From Actinacidiphila acidipaludis (GTDB lineage Bacteria; Actinomycetota; Actinomycetes; Streptomycetales; Streptomycetaceae): a stretch of DNA of 64,000 bases. The stretch covers positions 1 through 64,000 of the forward strand of contig NZ_JAINZZ010000008.1 in the NCBI RefSeq assembly GCF_019890725.1. Reading direction: 5' to 3'. The notes under the pieces are model-generated. The model was not told the DNA's origin and ran no database searches. It saw nothing but the letters and a program-made list of their open reading frames with translations. The position numbers were made by a program, and so were the translations under genes. Shown in pieces: positions 25,599 to 32,616 of this stretch (its first letter is position 1; each line of letters opens with the position of its first letter).

Positions 25599-27425
25599 TT
25601 GCGCCAGTACACCGTCCCCCCGTTGGTCACCACGCCTCAGGCGGGAGGCTTGGCGGATGCCGTCTTCGGCAACGCCGACAGCCACGCCGACCAGGTGGTG
25701 CTCGGGCGCGCGGACGGCCAGGGCGGATGGCTCGACGTGACGGCCGCGCAGTTCCGCGACGAGGTCGTCGCCGTGGCCAAGGGCCTCCTGGCGGAGGGCA
25801 TCCGTTTCGGGGACCGCGTCGCGATCATGTCCCGCACGCGCTACGAGTGGACGCTCTTCGACTTCGCGATCTGGGCGATCGGCGCGCAGTCGGTACCGAT
25901 CTACCCCACGTCCTCGTCGGAGCAGGTGCGGTGGATGCTCCACGACTCCGGCGCGGTCGCCGCGATCGTGGAGCACGAGGACCACGCCATGACGATCGGC
26001 GCGACCGTGGACGAACTGCCCCGGCTCACCCGGCTCTGGCAGCTCGACTCCGACTGCGTGGACGAACTCGTGCAGGCCGGCCGGCATCTGGGCGACGACG
26101 TGGTGGAGCGGCACCGGCTCGCGGTGACGCCGGACGCGGTCGCCACTCTGATCTACACCTCCGGCACCACGGGACGCCCCAAGGGCTGCGTGCTCACCCA
26201 CGCCAACTTCATGGCCGAATGCGACAACGTGGTGGCCCGCTGGGAGCCGGTGTTCGCCAACAAGCCCGGCGAGGAGCCGTCGACGCTGCTGTTCCTGCCA
26301 CTCGCCCACGTCTTCGGGCGGATGGTCGAGGTGGCCTGCATCCGGCACCGCATCCGGCTCGGCCACCAGCCGAGCATGGTCGCCGCCGATCTGATCCCGG
26401 ACTTCGCCGCGTTCCGGCCGACGTTCGTGCTGGCCGTGCCGTACGTCTTCGAGAAGATCTTCCAGGCGGCCCGCCGCAAGGCCGAGGTGTCGGGCAAACT
26501 CGGCCCGTTCGACAAGGCCGTGGACATCGCCGTGCGGCACGCGGAGGCCATGGAGGCCAAGGCGTTCGGTATCGGCCCGGGTCCCGGCGCGGGTCTGCGG
26601 ATGCAGCACCAGCTCTACGACAAGCTGGTCTACAGCAAGGTGCGCGACGCGATGGGCGGCAAGGTCCGGCACGGCATCTCCGGCGGTTCGGCGATGGAGC
26701 GCCGCCTCGGGCTGTTCTTCAGCGGCGCCGGTGTGAGCATCTACGAGGGCTACGGCCTGACCGAGAGCACGGCCGCGGCGACCGCGAACCCCCCGGAGCA
26801 GACCCGGTTCGGCACCGTCGGCCAGCCGGTCCCCGGCACCACCGTGCTGATCGCGGAGGACGGCGAGATCTGGCTGCACGGCGGCCAGATCTTCGAGGGC
26901 TACCTCAACAACGACAAGGCCACCGAGGAGGTCCTGCGGGACGGCTGGCTGGCCACCGGGGACATCGGGACGCTGGACGACGACGGTTATCTGACGATCA
27001 CCGGCCGCAAGAAGGAGATCCTGGTCACCACCAGCGGCAAGAGCGTGTCGCCGGTCGCCCTGGAGGACAAGGTGCGGGCACACCCGCTGGTCGCCCAGTG
27101 CGTCGCGGTCGGCAACAACCGCCCGTACGTGGCCGCGCTGGTGACCCTGGACCCGGACGCGGTCAAGCACTGGCTGACGATGCGCGGCAAGCCGCATCTG
27201 AGGGCGGCCGACCTGGTCCACGACACCGATCTGGAGCAGGAGATCCGGCGGGCGGTGGTGGCCGCCAACACGCTGGTCTCGCAGGCGGAGTCGATCCGCA
27301 CGTTCCGGATACTGGCCGGCCAGTTCTCCGAGGAGCGCGGCACGCTCACGCCGTCGATGAAGCTCAAGCGGCGGGTCATCGAGACGGTGTACGCCAAGGA
27401 GATCGAGGCCCTGTACGGCCCCTGA
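25599..27425 (+). CDS. Long-chain fatty-acid-CoA ligase (FadD15-like)
   Basis: The 608-residue protein is an adenylate-forming enzyme. Core motifs: the phosphate-binding loop TLIYTSGTTGRPKGC, YEGYGLTEST, DGWLATGDIG, and the C-terminal lysine region GRKKEILVTTSGKSVSP. It activates long-chain fatty acids to acyl-CoA via acyl-AMP. The organisation matches mycobacterial FadD15-type soluble synthetases of about 600 residues. TTG start at 25599 follows TAGGAG by eight bases. It stands alone on the plus strand, facing a convergent SLATT gene. Confidence 0.93.
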   Translation: MRQYTVPPLVTTPQAGGLADAVFGNADSHADQVVLGRADGQGGWLDVTAAQFRDEVVAVAKGLLAEGIRFGDRVAIMSRTRYEWTLFDFAIWAIGAQSVPIYPTSSSEQVRWMLHDSGAVAAIVEHEDHAMTIGATVDELPRLTRLWQLDSDCVDELVQAGRHLGDDVVERHRLAVTPDAVATLIYTSGTTGRPKGCVLTHANFMAECDNVVARWEPVFANKPGEEPSTLLFLPLAHVFGRMVEVACIRHRIRLGHQPSMVAADLIPDFAAFRPTFVLAVPYVFEKIFQAARRKAEVSGKLGPFDKAVDIAVRHAEAMEAKAFGIGPGPGAGLRMQHQLYDKLVYSKVRDAMGGKVRHGISGGSAMERRLGLFFSGAGVSIYEGYGLTESTAAATANPPEQTRFGTVGQPVPGTTVLIAEDGEIWLHGGQIFEGYLNNDKATEEVLRDGWLATGDIGTLDDDGYLTITGRKKEILVTTSGKSVSPVALEDKVRAHPLVAQCVAVGNNRPYVAALVTLDPDAVKHWLTMRGKPHLRAADLVHDTDLEQEIRRAVVAANTLVSQAESIRTFRILAGQFSEERGTLTPSMKLKRRVIETVYAKEIEALYGP

Positions 27426-27470
27426 GTGCCGCGCGCCACGGGTGCCACGCCCTCAGCAGGCGTTCGTGGG

Positions 27471-28211
27471 TCATCCGCCCGGCGTGCTCCGCGCCGCCGG
27501 AAGAGCGCCCTGGTCGTGCAGTTGGCGGGTGGAGGCGCTGAACTCGGCCTGCCAGTCCCCGGTCTCCGCCTCGATGTGACCGCGCACCGCGCCGACCAGG
27601 CGGGCGATGAGGGCCAACTGGCGCTCGACCTCCGCCGGTTCGAGGGGCAGGTCCGGGTCGCGGGTCGCACCGGCCGGACCCGCGCGCAGCACGTCCGTCG
27701 CCCACTCCAGCCGGACGGCGTTGAGTTCACCGCGCAGCGCGTGGGCGACGCCGATGTCCCGCATCCAGGTCGAGGACACACCGAAGAAGTGGTCGAATCC
27801 CTTGCAGCCGGCCGCGACGGCCAGCAGCACGTAGCCCCAGCCCTGTCCGCCGCCCCCGGCCGCGGCCGTGCCGAGCGGCACCGCCGTCCCGGCGACCGCG
27901 AACCCGATGGCCAGCCCCTGCAGCAGCCGCGACGCCGTGCGCTTGCGCCTCTTGTCGCGCAGGTACCAGTCCATGGCGTCCTCGGCGCTCTGCTCGGCCC
28001 AGGCGCGCAGCCGGGCGAGCGCCTCGCGCTGGGCGGCCGGGCTGTCCGCGCCGATGTCGGGGAACGGCCGCAACTCCAGGTCCCGGCCCGGGCGCGGGAT
28101 GCGCGGACTCGTGGACGGCGCGGTCGTGACGCCCGCCGCCGGAGCCGGCCGGCCTGCCGCGCCCGGAGCCGTGCTCGCCGTCGCCGGCGCCGTGTCGTCC
28201 CGGCCTGTCAT
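27471..28211 (-). CDS. SLATT-domain two-helix membrane protein
   Basis: The 246-residue product has a Thr/Ala/Pro-rich N-terminal tail (about 45 residues), a helix containing AMDWYLRDKRRKRTASR, two closely spaced membrane helices (around LLQGLAIGFAVAGTAVPLG and WGYVLLAVAAGCKGFDHFFG), then a long charged helical region. This is the SLATT plan (SMODS/SLOG-associated two-TM effector). SLATT proteins elsewhere are membrane effectors in nucleotide-signalling defence systems; chromosomal stand-alone copies such as this are common and of unknown role. No nucleotidyltransferase or SLOG partner is adjacent. Start chosen at MTGRDDTAPA with AACGGGGA upstream. Confidence 0.72.
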   Translation of the reverse strand: MTGRDDTAPATASTAPGAAGRPAPAAGVTTAPSTSPRIPRPGRDLELRPFPDIGADSPAAQREALARLRAWAEQSAEDAMDWYLRDKRRKRTASRLLQGLAIGFAVAGTAVPLGTAAAGGGGQGWGYVLLAVAAGCKGFDHFFGVSSTWMRDIGVAHALRGELNAVRLEWATDVLRAGPAGATRDPDLPLEPAEVERQLALIARLVGAVRGHIEAETGDWQAEFSASTRQLHDQGALPAARSTPGG

Positions 28212-28467
28212 CGGATCCCCGTTCCCCCTCGTGCCGAACGTGACGGAGGCTATCGGCTCCGCGGGCTGCCCGGTACGGGGAATGCGCGCATCGGCCGGCG
28301 GGGTTGCACCCGTGGGTTCTGAGCAGGCTCCCGGGGGGGCGCGGCCGCCGGGCCGCACCGGTGTCCCGGGGCGCGGCCGCGGGTCCGGGGCGGACTCCGT
28401 ACCGTGCCCGGTGGGGCCGCCCGGCCCCGACGCACACCCGTCCCACCCACGTAAGGATCGTCCGCTC

Positions 28468-29295
28468 GTGTCACAGGTTCCCGCTGTCACCCTCAACAAC
28501 GGTGTCGAGATGCCCCAGTTGGGCTTCGGCGTCTGGCAGGTGCCGGACCGCGACGCCCGGAAGGCCGTGACCACCGCGCTGGAGGCCGGCTACCGCAGCA
28601 TCGACACCGCCGCCGCCTACGGCAACGAGAAGGGCACGGGCAAGGCCCTGGCGAGTTCCGGGCTGCCGCGCGAGGAGCTCTTCGTCACCACCAAGCTGTG
28701 GAACAACGACCAGGGGTACGACTCGGCGCTGCGCGCGCTGGACGCCTCGCTCCGCAAGCTCCGCCTCGACTACGTGGACCTGTACCTCATCCACTGGCCG
28801 CAGCCGGCGCGCGACGCCTACCGGGAGACCTGGCGGGCGTTCGAGAAGATCGCCGCGGACGGGCGGGCCCGCGCCATCGGCGTGTCCAACTTCCACCCCG
28901 CGCACCTGGACCGGCTGATCGGCGGATCCTCCGTGGTGCCCGCGGTCAATCAGATCGAGCTCCACCCGCGGCTCCCGCAGGCCGGACTGCGGCGGGTGCA
29001 CGCGGAGCACGGCATCGCCACCGAGGCCTGGTCCCCGCTCGGCCAGGGCAAGGGGCTGCTGGACGACCCGGTGATCGCCCGTGTCGCGGCGCGCCACGAC
29101 CGCACTCCGGCCCAGGTGGTGCTGCGCTGGCACCTGCAGCTGGGCAACGTCGTCATCCCCAAGTCGGTGACACCCGAACGCATCCGGGAGAACATCGACG
29201 TCTTCGGCTTCGCGCTGACGGAGGCGGACATGGCCGAACTGGCCGGTCTGGACGACGGGACGCGGCTGGGCCCGGACCCGGACCACTTCGGCTGA
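28468..29295 (+). CDS. Aldo/keto reductase
   Basis: The 275-residue TIM-barrel protein has the AKR signatures: GYRSIDTAAAYGNEKGTG with catalytic Asp and Tyr, LDYVDLYLIHWPQ with the conserved His, GVSNF, and the cofactor motif VVIPKSVTPERIRENIDVF. It reduces carbonyls with NADPH, similar to 2,5-diketo-gluconate reductases. GTG start with AAGGA upstream. It diverges from the SLATT gene (256 bases between starts). Confidence 0.92.
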   Translation: MSQVPAVTLNNGVEMPQLGFGVWQVPDRDARKAVTTALEAGYRSIDTAAAYGNEKGTGKALASSGLPREELFVTTKLWNNDQGYDSALRALDASLRKLRLDYVDLYLIHWPQPARDAYRETWRAFEKIAADGRARAIGVSNFHPAHLDRLIGGSSVVPAVNQIELHPRLPQAGLRRVHAEHGIATEAWSPLGQGKGLLDDPVIARVAARHDRTPAQVVLRWHLQLGNVVIPKSVTPERIRENIDVFGFALTEADMAELAGLDDGTRLGPDPDHFG

Positions 29296-29389
29296 CACAC
29301 GGCGGTCCGCGGTCCGTGCGGGCGGCGGGCAGCAGTCCGTGCGGGCGGTGGGGCGTGGGGCGCCGCCCGGGGGTGTCACCGCATCGCAA

Positions 29390-29421
29390 GGTGCCGGGTG
29401 AACCTGTGTTCACCCGGCACC
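29390..29421. promoter_or_regulatory. Perfect 13-bp palindrome in the methyltransferase promoter
   Basis: GGTGCCGGGTGAA (29390-29402) and TTCACCCGGCACC (29409-29421) are exact reverse complements around CCTGTG. It lies immediately before a -10-like TAGCAT (29424-29429). This position suggests a repressor operator; it could also serve as a hairpin terminator for the aldo/keto reductase gene ending 95 bases upstream. Confidence 0.6.
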
Positions 29422-29436
29422 CCTAGCATGTCCCAC

Positions 29437-30168
29437 ATGCTGGACTACGACATCGAGGCGGCGCGCTACGACGCGACGCGCGGCGGCGTCCCCCGGGCGC
29501 AGTCCGCCGCACGAGCGGTACTCGCGCTGATTCCCGGGCGGGCCGCCACCCTGCTGGATGTCGGATGCGGCACCGGCCTGGTCACCGAGCGGATGACGCG
29601 GCCGGGGCTGCTGGTGTTCGGTGCCGACGCGTCGGCGGGCATGGCCCGGGTGGCGGCCGGCCGGCTCGACTCGCGTGTGGTCCTCGGCGACAGCCGGCGG
29701 CTGCCGTTCGCGGACTCCTCGCTGGACGCGGTGAGTTCGGTGTGGCTGCTCCACCTGCTCCCGGACGCGCCCGCGGTGATAGCCGAGTGCGCCCGGGTCC
29801 TGCGTCCGGGCGGGGTGTACGTGACGACGGTCGACAAGGACGCCAGTCATGACGTGCACAGCGACGTGGACGCGCTGCTGGCGCCCCACCGGGTCAGTGA
29901 CGCCCACGACGCGGCCCCGCGGGTCATGGCGGTGGCCGCCGAGCACGGGCTGCGGCGCGCGGGCGAGGCCCGCTTCACCGGTCACGGGCAGGGCTGGGCG
30001 CCGTCCGACGTCGCGCAGCGGGTCGCCCGGGGGTACTTCGCCTCCGCCCTGTCGCTGACGGGCGATCAGTCCTCGCTGCTCGCGCATGAGCTGACCATGC
30101 TGCCGGACCCCGAGGTGCCCCGCGCCGACCCGGTGTACCGCCTGCTGGCGCTGCGCAAGGAGGCGTAG
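29437..30168 (+). CDS. SAM-dependent class I methyltransferase
   Basis: The 243-residue protein has the AdoMet-binding motif I LLDVGCGTGLVTERM, an acidic motif II VFGADAS, and the GDSRRLPFADSSLDAVSSVW block typical of UbiE/COQ5-like small-molecule methyltransferases, with ARVLRPGGVYVTTVDK following. Substrate unknown. No ribosome-binding site is visible; TAGCAT lies seven bases before the ATG at 29437, so the transcript may be leaderless. An in-frame ATG at 29428 is the alternative. Confidence 0.85.
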   Translation: MLDYDIEAARYDATRGGVPRAQSAARAVLALIPGRAATLLDVGCGTGLVTERMTRPGLLVFGADASAGMARVAAGRLDSRVVLGDSRRLPFADSSLDAVSSVWLLHLLPDAPAVIAECARVLRPGGVYVTTVDKDASHDVHSDVDALLAPHRVSDAHDAAPRVMAVAAEHGLRRAGEARFTGHGQGWAPSDVAQRVARGYFASALSLTGDQSSLLAHELTMLPDPEVPRADPVYRLLALRKEA

Positions 30169-30262
30169 CGACGCACCGGCTGGGGCGCGGGGGCGGCGGG
30201 TCCGCAGGCGAGGGCCCGGATCCCGGCCTGGGGCCCGGCCGGGGACGCGGCCCCGCCGCCGG

Positions 30263-31006
30263 TCACTTCCCGGAGCCGCTGTCGTCCATCGTGTACTCGG
30301 CCAGCGCCGCGACCACCCACTGCTCGGTCAGGTCGTGCGTGACGCCGAGGCCGTTCAGGGCCCGGGCGCTGCGCTCCTGGTCGTCGCTGAGCACGCCCAG
30401 CAGGATGTGCTCGGTGCCGATGTAGTTGTGGCCGAGGCGGAGCGCTTCCCGCAGGACCAGTTGGAGCGCCTTCTTGGCGGCCGGGCTGATCGGCAGGTGC
30501 CCGCCCAGCGGCTTCTTCTCCGTGCCCGGCGTGGCGACCGCGGCGCGGATGTCCTCGGGCGTGGCGCCGAGCGCGGTGAAGGCGTTGGTGGCGAAGGTGT
30601 TGGGCTGGTCGAGCAGCCCGAGGACCAGGTGCTCCGGTTCGATCGCGCTGTGCCTGCTGGTGCGGGCCTCTTCCTGGGCCGCGATCACCGCCTTGCGGGC
30701 GCGCGGGGTGAAGCGGCTGAAGTTGGCGTCCACGTCGAGGTCGAGGTCGAGGTCCTCGGGGAGCCTGGGCACGAAGCGCTTCTGGGCCGCCTGCTTGGTG
30801 ACGCCCATGTGCTGTCCGATGTCGGTCCAGGAGGCGCCGGCCCGGCGAGCCTGGTCGACGAAGTGGCCGATGAGGTGGTCGGCGACCTCGCCGAGGTGAC
30901 CGGCGAGCATCATGGCGTGCTCCAGGTCCTCGAGCGGGTCGCTTCCGGGGTGCTGTGTCTTCACGTACTCGATCAGGTCGTCGAGTCGTACCGGGTGTCG
31001 AGTCAT
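30263..31006 (-). CDS. Clp N-terminal-domain protein with N-terminal HTH
   Basis: The 247-residue protein has an N-terminal helical region with a helix-turn-helix-like segment, ASWTDIGQHMGVTKQAAQKRF, followed by two Clp-N repeats: FTPRARKAVIAAQEEA...IEPEHLVLGLL and ISPAAKKALQLVLREALRLGHNYIGTEHILLGVL. It lacks any AAA+ domain. Clp-N repeats normally bind clients or adaptors of ClpC/ClpA; joined to a DNA-binding segment, the protein may be a regulator whose stability or activity is tied to the Clp machinery. Two operator-like palindromes sit directly upstream of its start. Confidence 0.85.
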   Translation of the reverse strand: MTRHPVRLDDLIEYVKTQHPGSDPLEDLEHAMMLAGHLGEVADHLIGHFVDQARRAGASWTDIGQHMGVTKQAAQKRFVPRLPEDLDLDLDVDANFSRFTPRARKAVIAAQEEARTSRHSAIEPEHLVLGLLDQPNTFATNAFTALGATPEDIRAAVATPGTEKKPLGGHLPISPAAKKALQLVLREALRLGHNYIGTEHILLGVLSDDQERSARALNGLGVTHDLTEQWVVAALAEYTMDDSGSGK

Positions 31007-31007
31007 G

Positions 31008-31026
31008 CGTCAACCTTAGGTTGACG
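31008..31026. promoter_or_regulatory. Operator-like palindrome 1 upstream of the Clp-N/HTH gene
   Basis: CGTCAACCTTAGGTTGACG is a perfect 9-bp inverted repeat around a central T. It starts two bases before the initiation codon of the minus-strand Clp-N/HTH gene. Binding there would block transcription or translation start, so autorepression is plausible. Confidence 0.75.
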
Positions 31027-31035
31027 ATAGAGGAC

Positions 31036-31054
31036 CGTCAACCGCGAGTTGACG
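31036..31054. promoter_or_regulatory. Operator-like palindrome 2 upstream of the Clp-N/HTH gene
   Basis: CGTCAAC and GTTGACG repeat the same half-sites as palindrome 1, with a five-base spacer, exactly 28 bases further upstream. The shared half-site and size show a paired operator for one regulator. Confidence 0.75.
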
Positions 31055-31073
31055 ATGGAGCGGAGTTCTTGAC

Positions 31074-31083
31074 CGATCGTTCT
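31074..31083. promoter_or_regulatory. Candidate TetR half-operator before tetR
   Basis: CGATCGTTCT occurs 21 bases before the tetR start. Its exact reverse complement, AGAACGATCG, occurs before the downstream SDR gene at 31782. A full site of this kind (AGAACGATCGTTCT) would be palindromic, so both copies look like one good and one degraded half. Confidence 0.5.
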
Positions 31084-31104
31084 GCTTGCTTCTAGGGTCG
31101 TTCC

Positions 31105-31686
31105 ATGGCCAGGACCAAGGAGTTCGACCCCGCGACCGCACTGGACGCCGCCCTGGACCTCTTCTGGCGGCAGGGCTACGAGGCCACCTCGATGGCCGAC
31201 CTCGTCGAGCACCTCGGCATCGCCCGCGCCAGCATCTACGCCACCTTCGGCAGCAAGCACGAGCTGTACCTGCGGGCACTGCGCCATTACGGCGAGACGC
31301 GCGACTCCGCCCTCCTGGAGGAGCTCTCCCAGCCGGGCCCGGCGCTGCCGGCGGTACGGGCGCTGGTGCGGCGGTTCGCCGCCGAGGCGGCCGGGGACGA
31401 CCTGCACCGGGGATGCTTCGTCACCAACACGGCGGTGGAGCTGGCGCCGCACGACGCGACGGCCGCCCGCCGGGTGGAGGCGAGCTGGGACCACCTGGAG
31501 GCCGGGCTCACCGCGACGCTGCTGCGCGCCCGCGCCCAGGGCGAACTCCCGGACGGCCGCGACCCGCGGCAGCTCGCCCGCATGCTGCTCGTGCTCCTGC
31601 AGGGGATCCGCGTGGTCGGCAAGGCCGGCGGGGACGCGGAACGCGCGCGGGACGCGGCCGAACAGGCACTGACCCTGCTGGACTGA
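31105..31686 (+). CDS. TetR family regulator
   Basis: The 193-residue protein has an N-terminal TetR HTH: ATALDAALDLFWRQGYEATSMADLVEHLGIARASIYATFGSK in family pattern, and a C-terminal domain like the LfrR/YcdC group, including GCFVTNTAVELAPHD. It is divergent from the Clp-N/HTH gene and 147 bases upstream of an SDR oxidoreductase. A shared motif before both tetR and the SDR gene suggests that it represses both. Confidence 0.9.
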   Translation: MARTKEFDPATALDAALDLFWRQGYEATSMADLVEHLGIARASIYATFGSKHELYLRALRHYGETRDSALLEELSQPGPALPAVRALVRRFAAEAAGDDLHRGCFVTNTAVELAPHDATAARRVEASWDHLEAGLTATLLRARAQGELPDGRDPRQLARMLLVLLQGIRVVGKAGGDAERARDAAEQALTLLD

Positions 31687-31781
31687 CACCGGGCCGCCAC
31701 CGCGACTCCGAACCCCCCGTACCGCTCACTCCGACGCCCTTGTCCCGGCGCGGACTCCGCGGGCACGACCGCCCTCTTTCA

Positions 31782-31791
31782 AGAACGATCG
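31782..31791. promoter_or_regulatory. Candidate TetR half-operator before the SDR gene
   Basis: AGAACGATCG, the reverse complement of the motif before tetR, lies 43 bases before the SDR start within an AT-richer promoter region. It fits control of the SDR gene by the adjacent TetR. Confidence 0.5.
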
Positions 31792-31833
31792 ATCTCATAT
31801 CACCCCGTCCCCCAACGCACCGAGGAGAACGAC

Positions 31834-32595
31834 ATGCCGGACATATTCGACGGCCAGGTGGCCCTGGTCACCGGCGGCGGCAGCGGCATCGGACGGGCGA
31901 CCGCCCGGGCCCTGGCGGCGGCCGGCGCCCGGGTGGCCGTCGCGGGCCGGACCTCCGCCCGGCTGGAGGAGACCGTGGCGCTGATCGCGGCGGCGGGCGG
32001 CACCGCGGCGGCCTTCAGCGCCGACGTCACCAAGGGGCCCGACGTCGAGCGCCTCGTCGCGGCCGTCGTCGACCGCTTCGGCGGGCTGCACGTCGCCGTC
32101 AACAACGTCGGGGTGGCCACGGCACCGGCCCCGGTCGCCGACATCAGCGAGGACGCCTGGCAGATGACGGTGGACACGAACCTCACCGGGCTGTGGCTGT
32201 CCATGAAGTACGAGATCCGGCACATGCGCGAGCACGGCGGCGGCGCGATCGTGAACGTCGGCTCCAACCTCGGCGCTCACCGGCGCGCCCCCGGGATGGG
32301 CGCCTACGCGGCCACCAAGGCCGCGGTGAGCGCCCTGTCGCGGACCGCCGCCCTCGACCATATCGCCGACGGCGTGCGGATCAACGCGGTCAGCCCGGGC
32401 CCGGTCGACACCCCGATGTCCTCACGTCCCGGCGAGACCCCCGGGGCCAAGGCCGACCGCCTGCGCGGCACCCTTCCGGCGGGCCGGGCCGGCACCGTCG
32501 ACGAGATCGCCGCCGCCGTACTCCATCTGGCCTCCCCCGCCTCCGCCTTCATGATCGGCACCGACCTCGTCATCGACGGCGGCGCCTCCGCCTGA
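31834..32595 (+). CDS. Short-chain dehydrogenase/reductase
   Basis: The 253-residue classical SDR has the cofactor motif VTGGGSGIGRAT, the NNVG motif, catalytic Ser in VNVGSNLGAH and the YAATK active site, then NAVSPGPVDTPM. The acidic/basic context (AGRTSARLEE) after strand two suggests NADP(H) preference. GAGGAG is seven bases before the ATG. TetR-SDR neighbours of this kind often serve in detoxification of reactive carbonyls; substrate is unknown. Confidence 0.92.
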   Translation: MPDIFDGQVALVTGGGSGIGRATARALAAAGARVAVAGRTSARLEETVALIAAAGGTAAAFSADVTKGPDVERLVAAVVDRFGGLHVAVNNVGVATAPAPVADISEDAWQMTVDTNLTGLWLSMKYEIRHMREHGGGAIVNVGSNLGAHRRAPGMGAYAATKAAVSALSRTAALDHIADGVRINAVSPGPVDTPMSSRPGETPGAKADRLRGTLPAGRAGTVDEIAAAVLHLASPASAFMIGTDLVIDGGASA

Positions 32596-32616
32596 GCCCG
32601 TTCGGGCCCGGCGTCT

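Noticed and set aside
25584..27221. 545-residue minus-strand open frame
   Set aside because: Antisense to the acyl-CoA ligase with complete AMP-binding motifs; no domain of its own.
27471..32595. Defence island around the SLATT gene
   Set aside because: Neighbours are metabolic enzymes and ordinary regulators; no nuclease, CD-NTase, SLOG or STAND protein is present.
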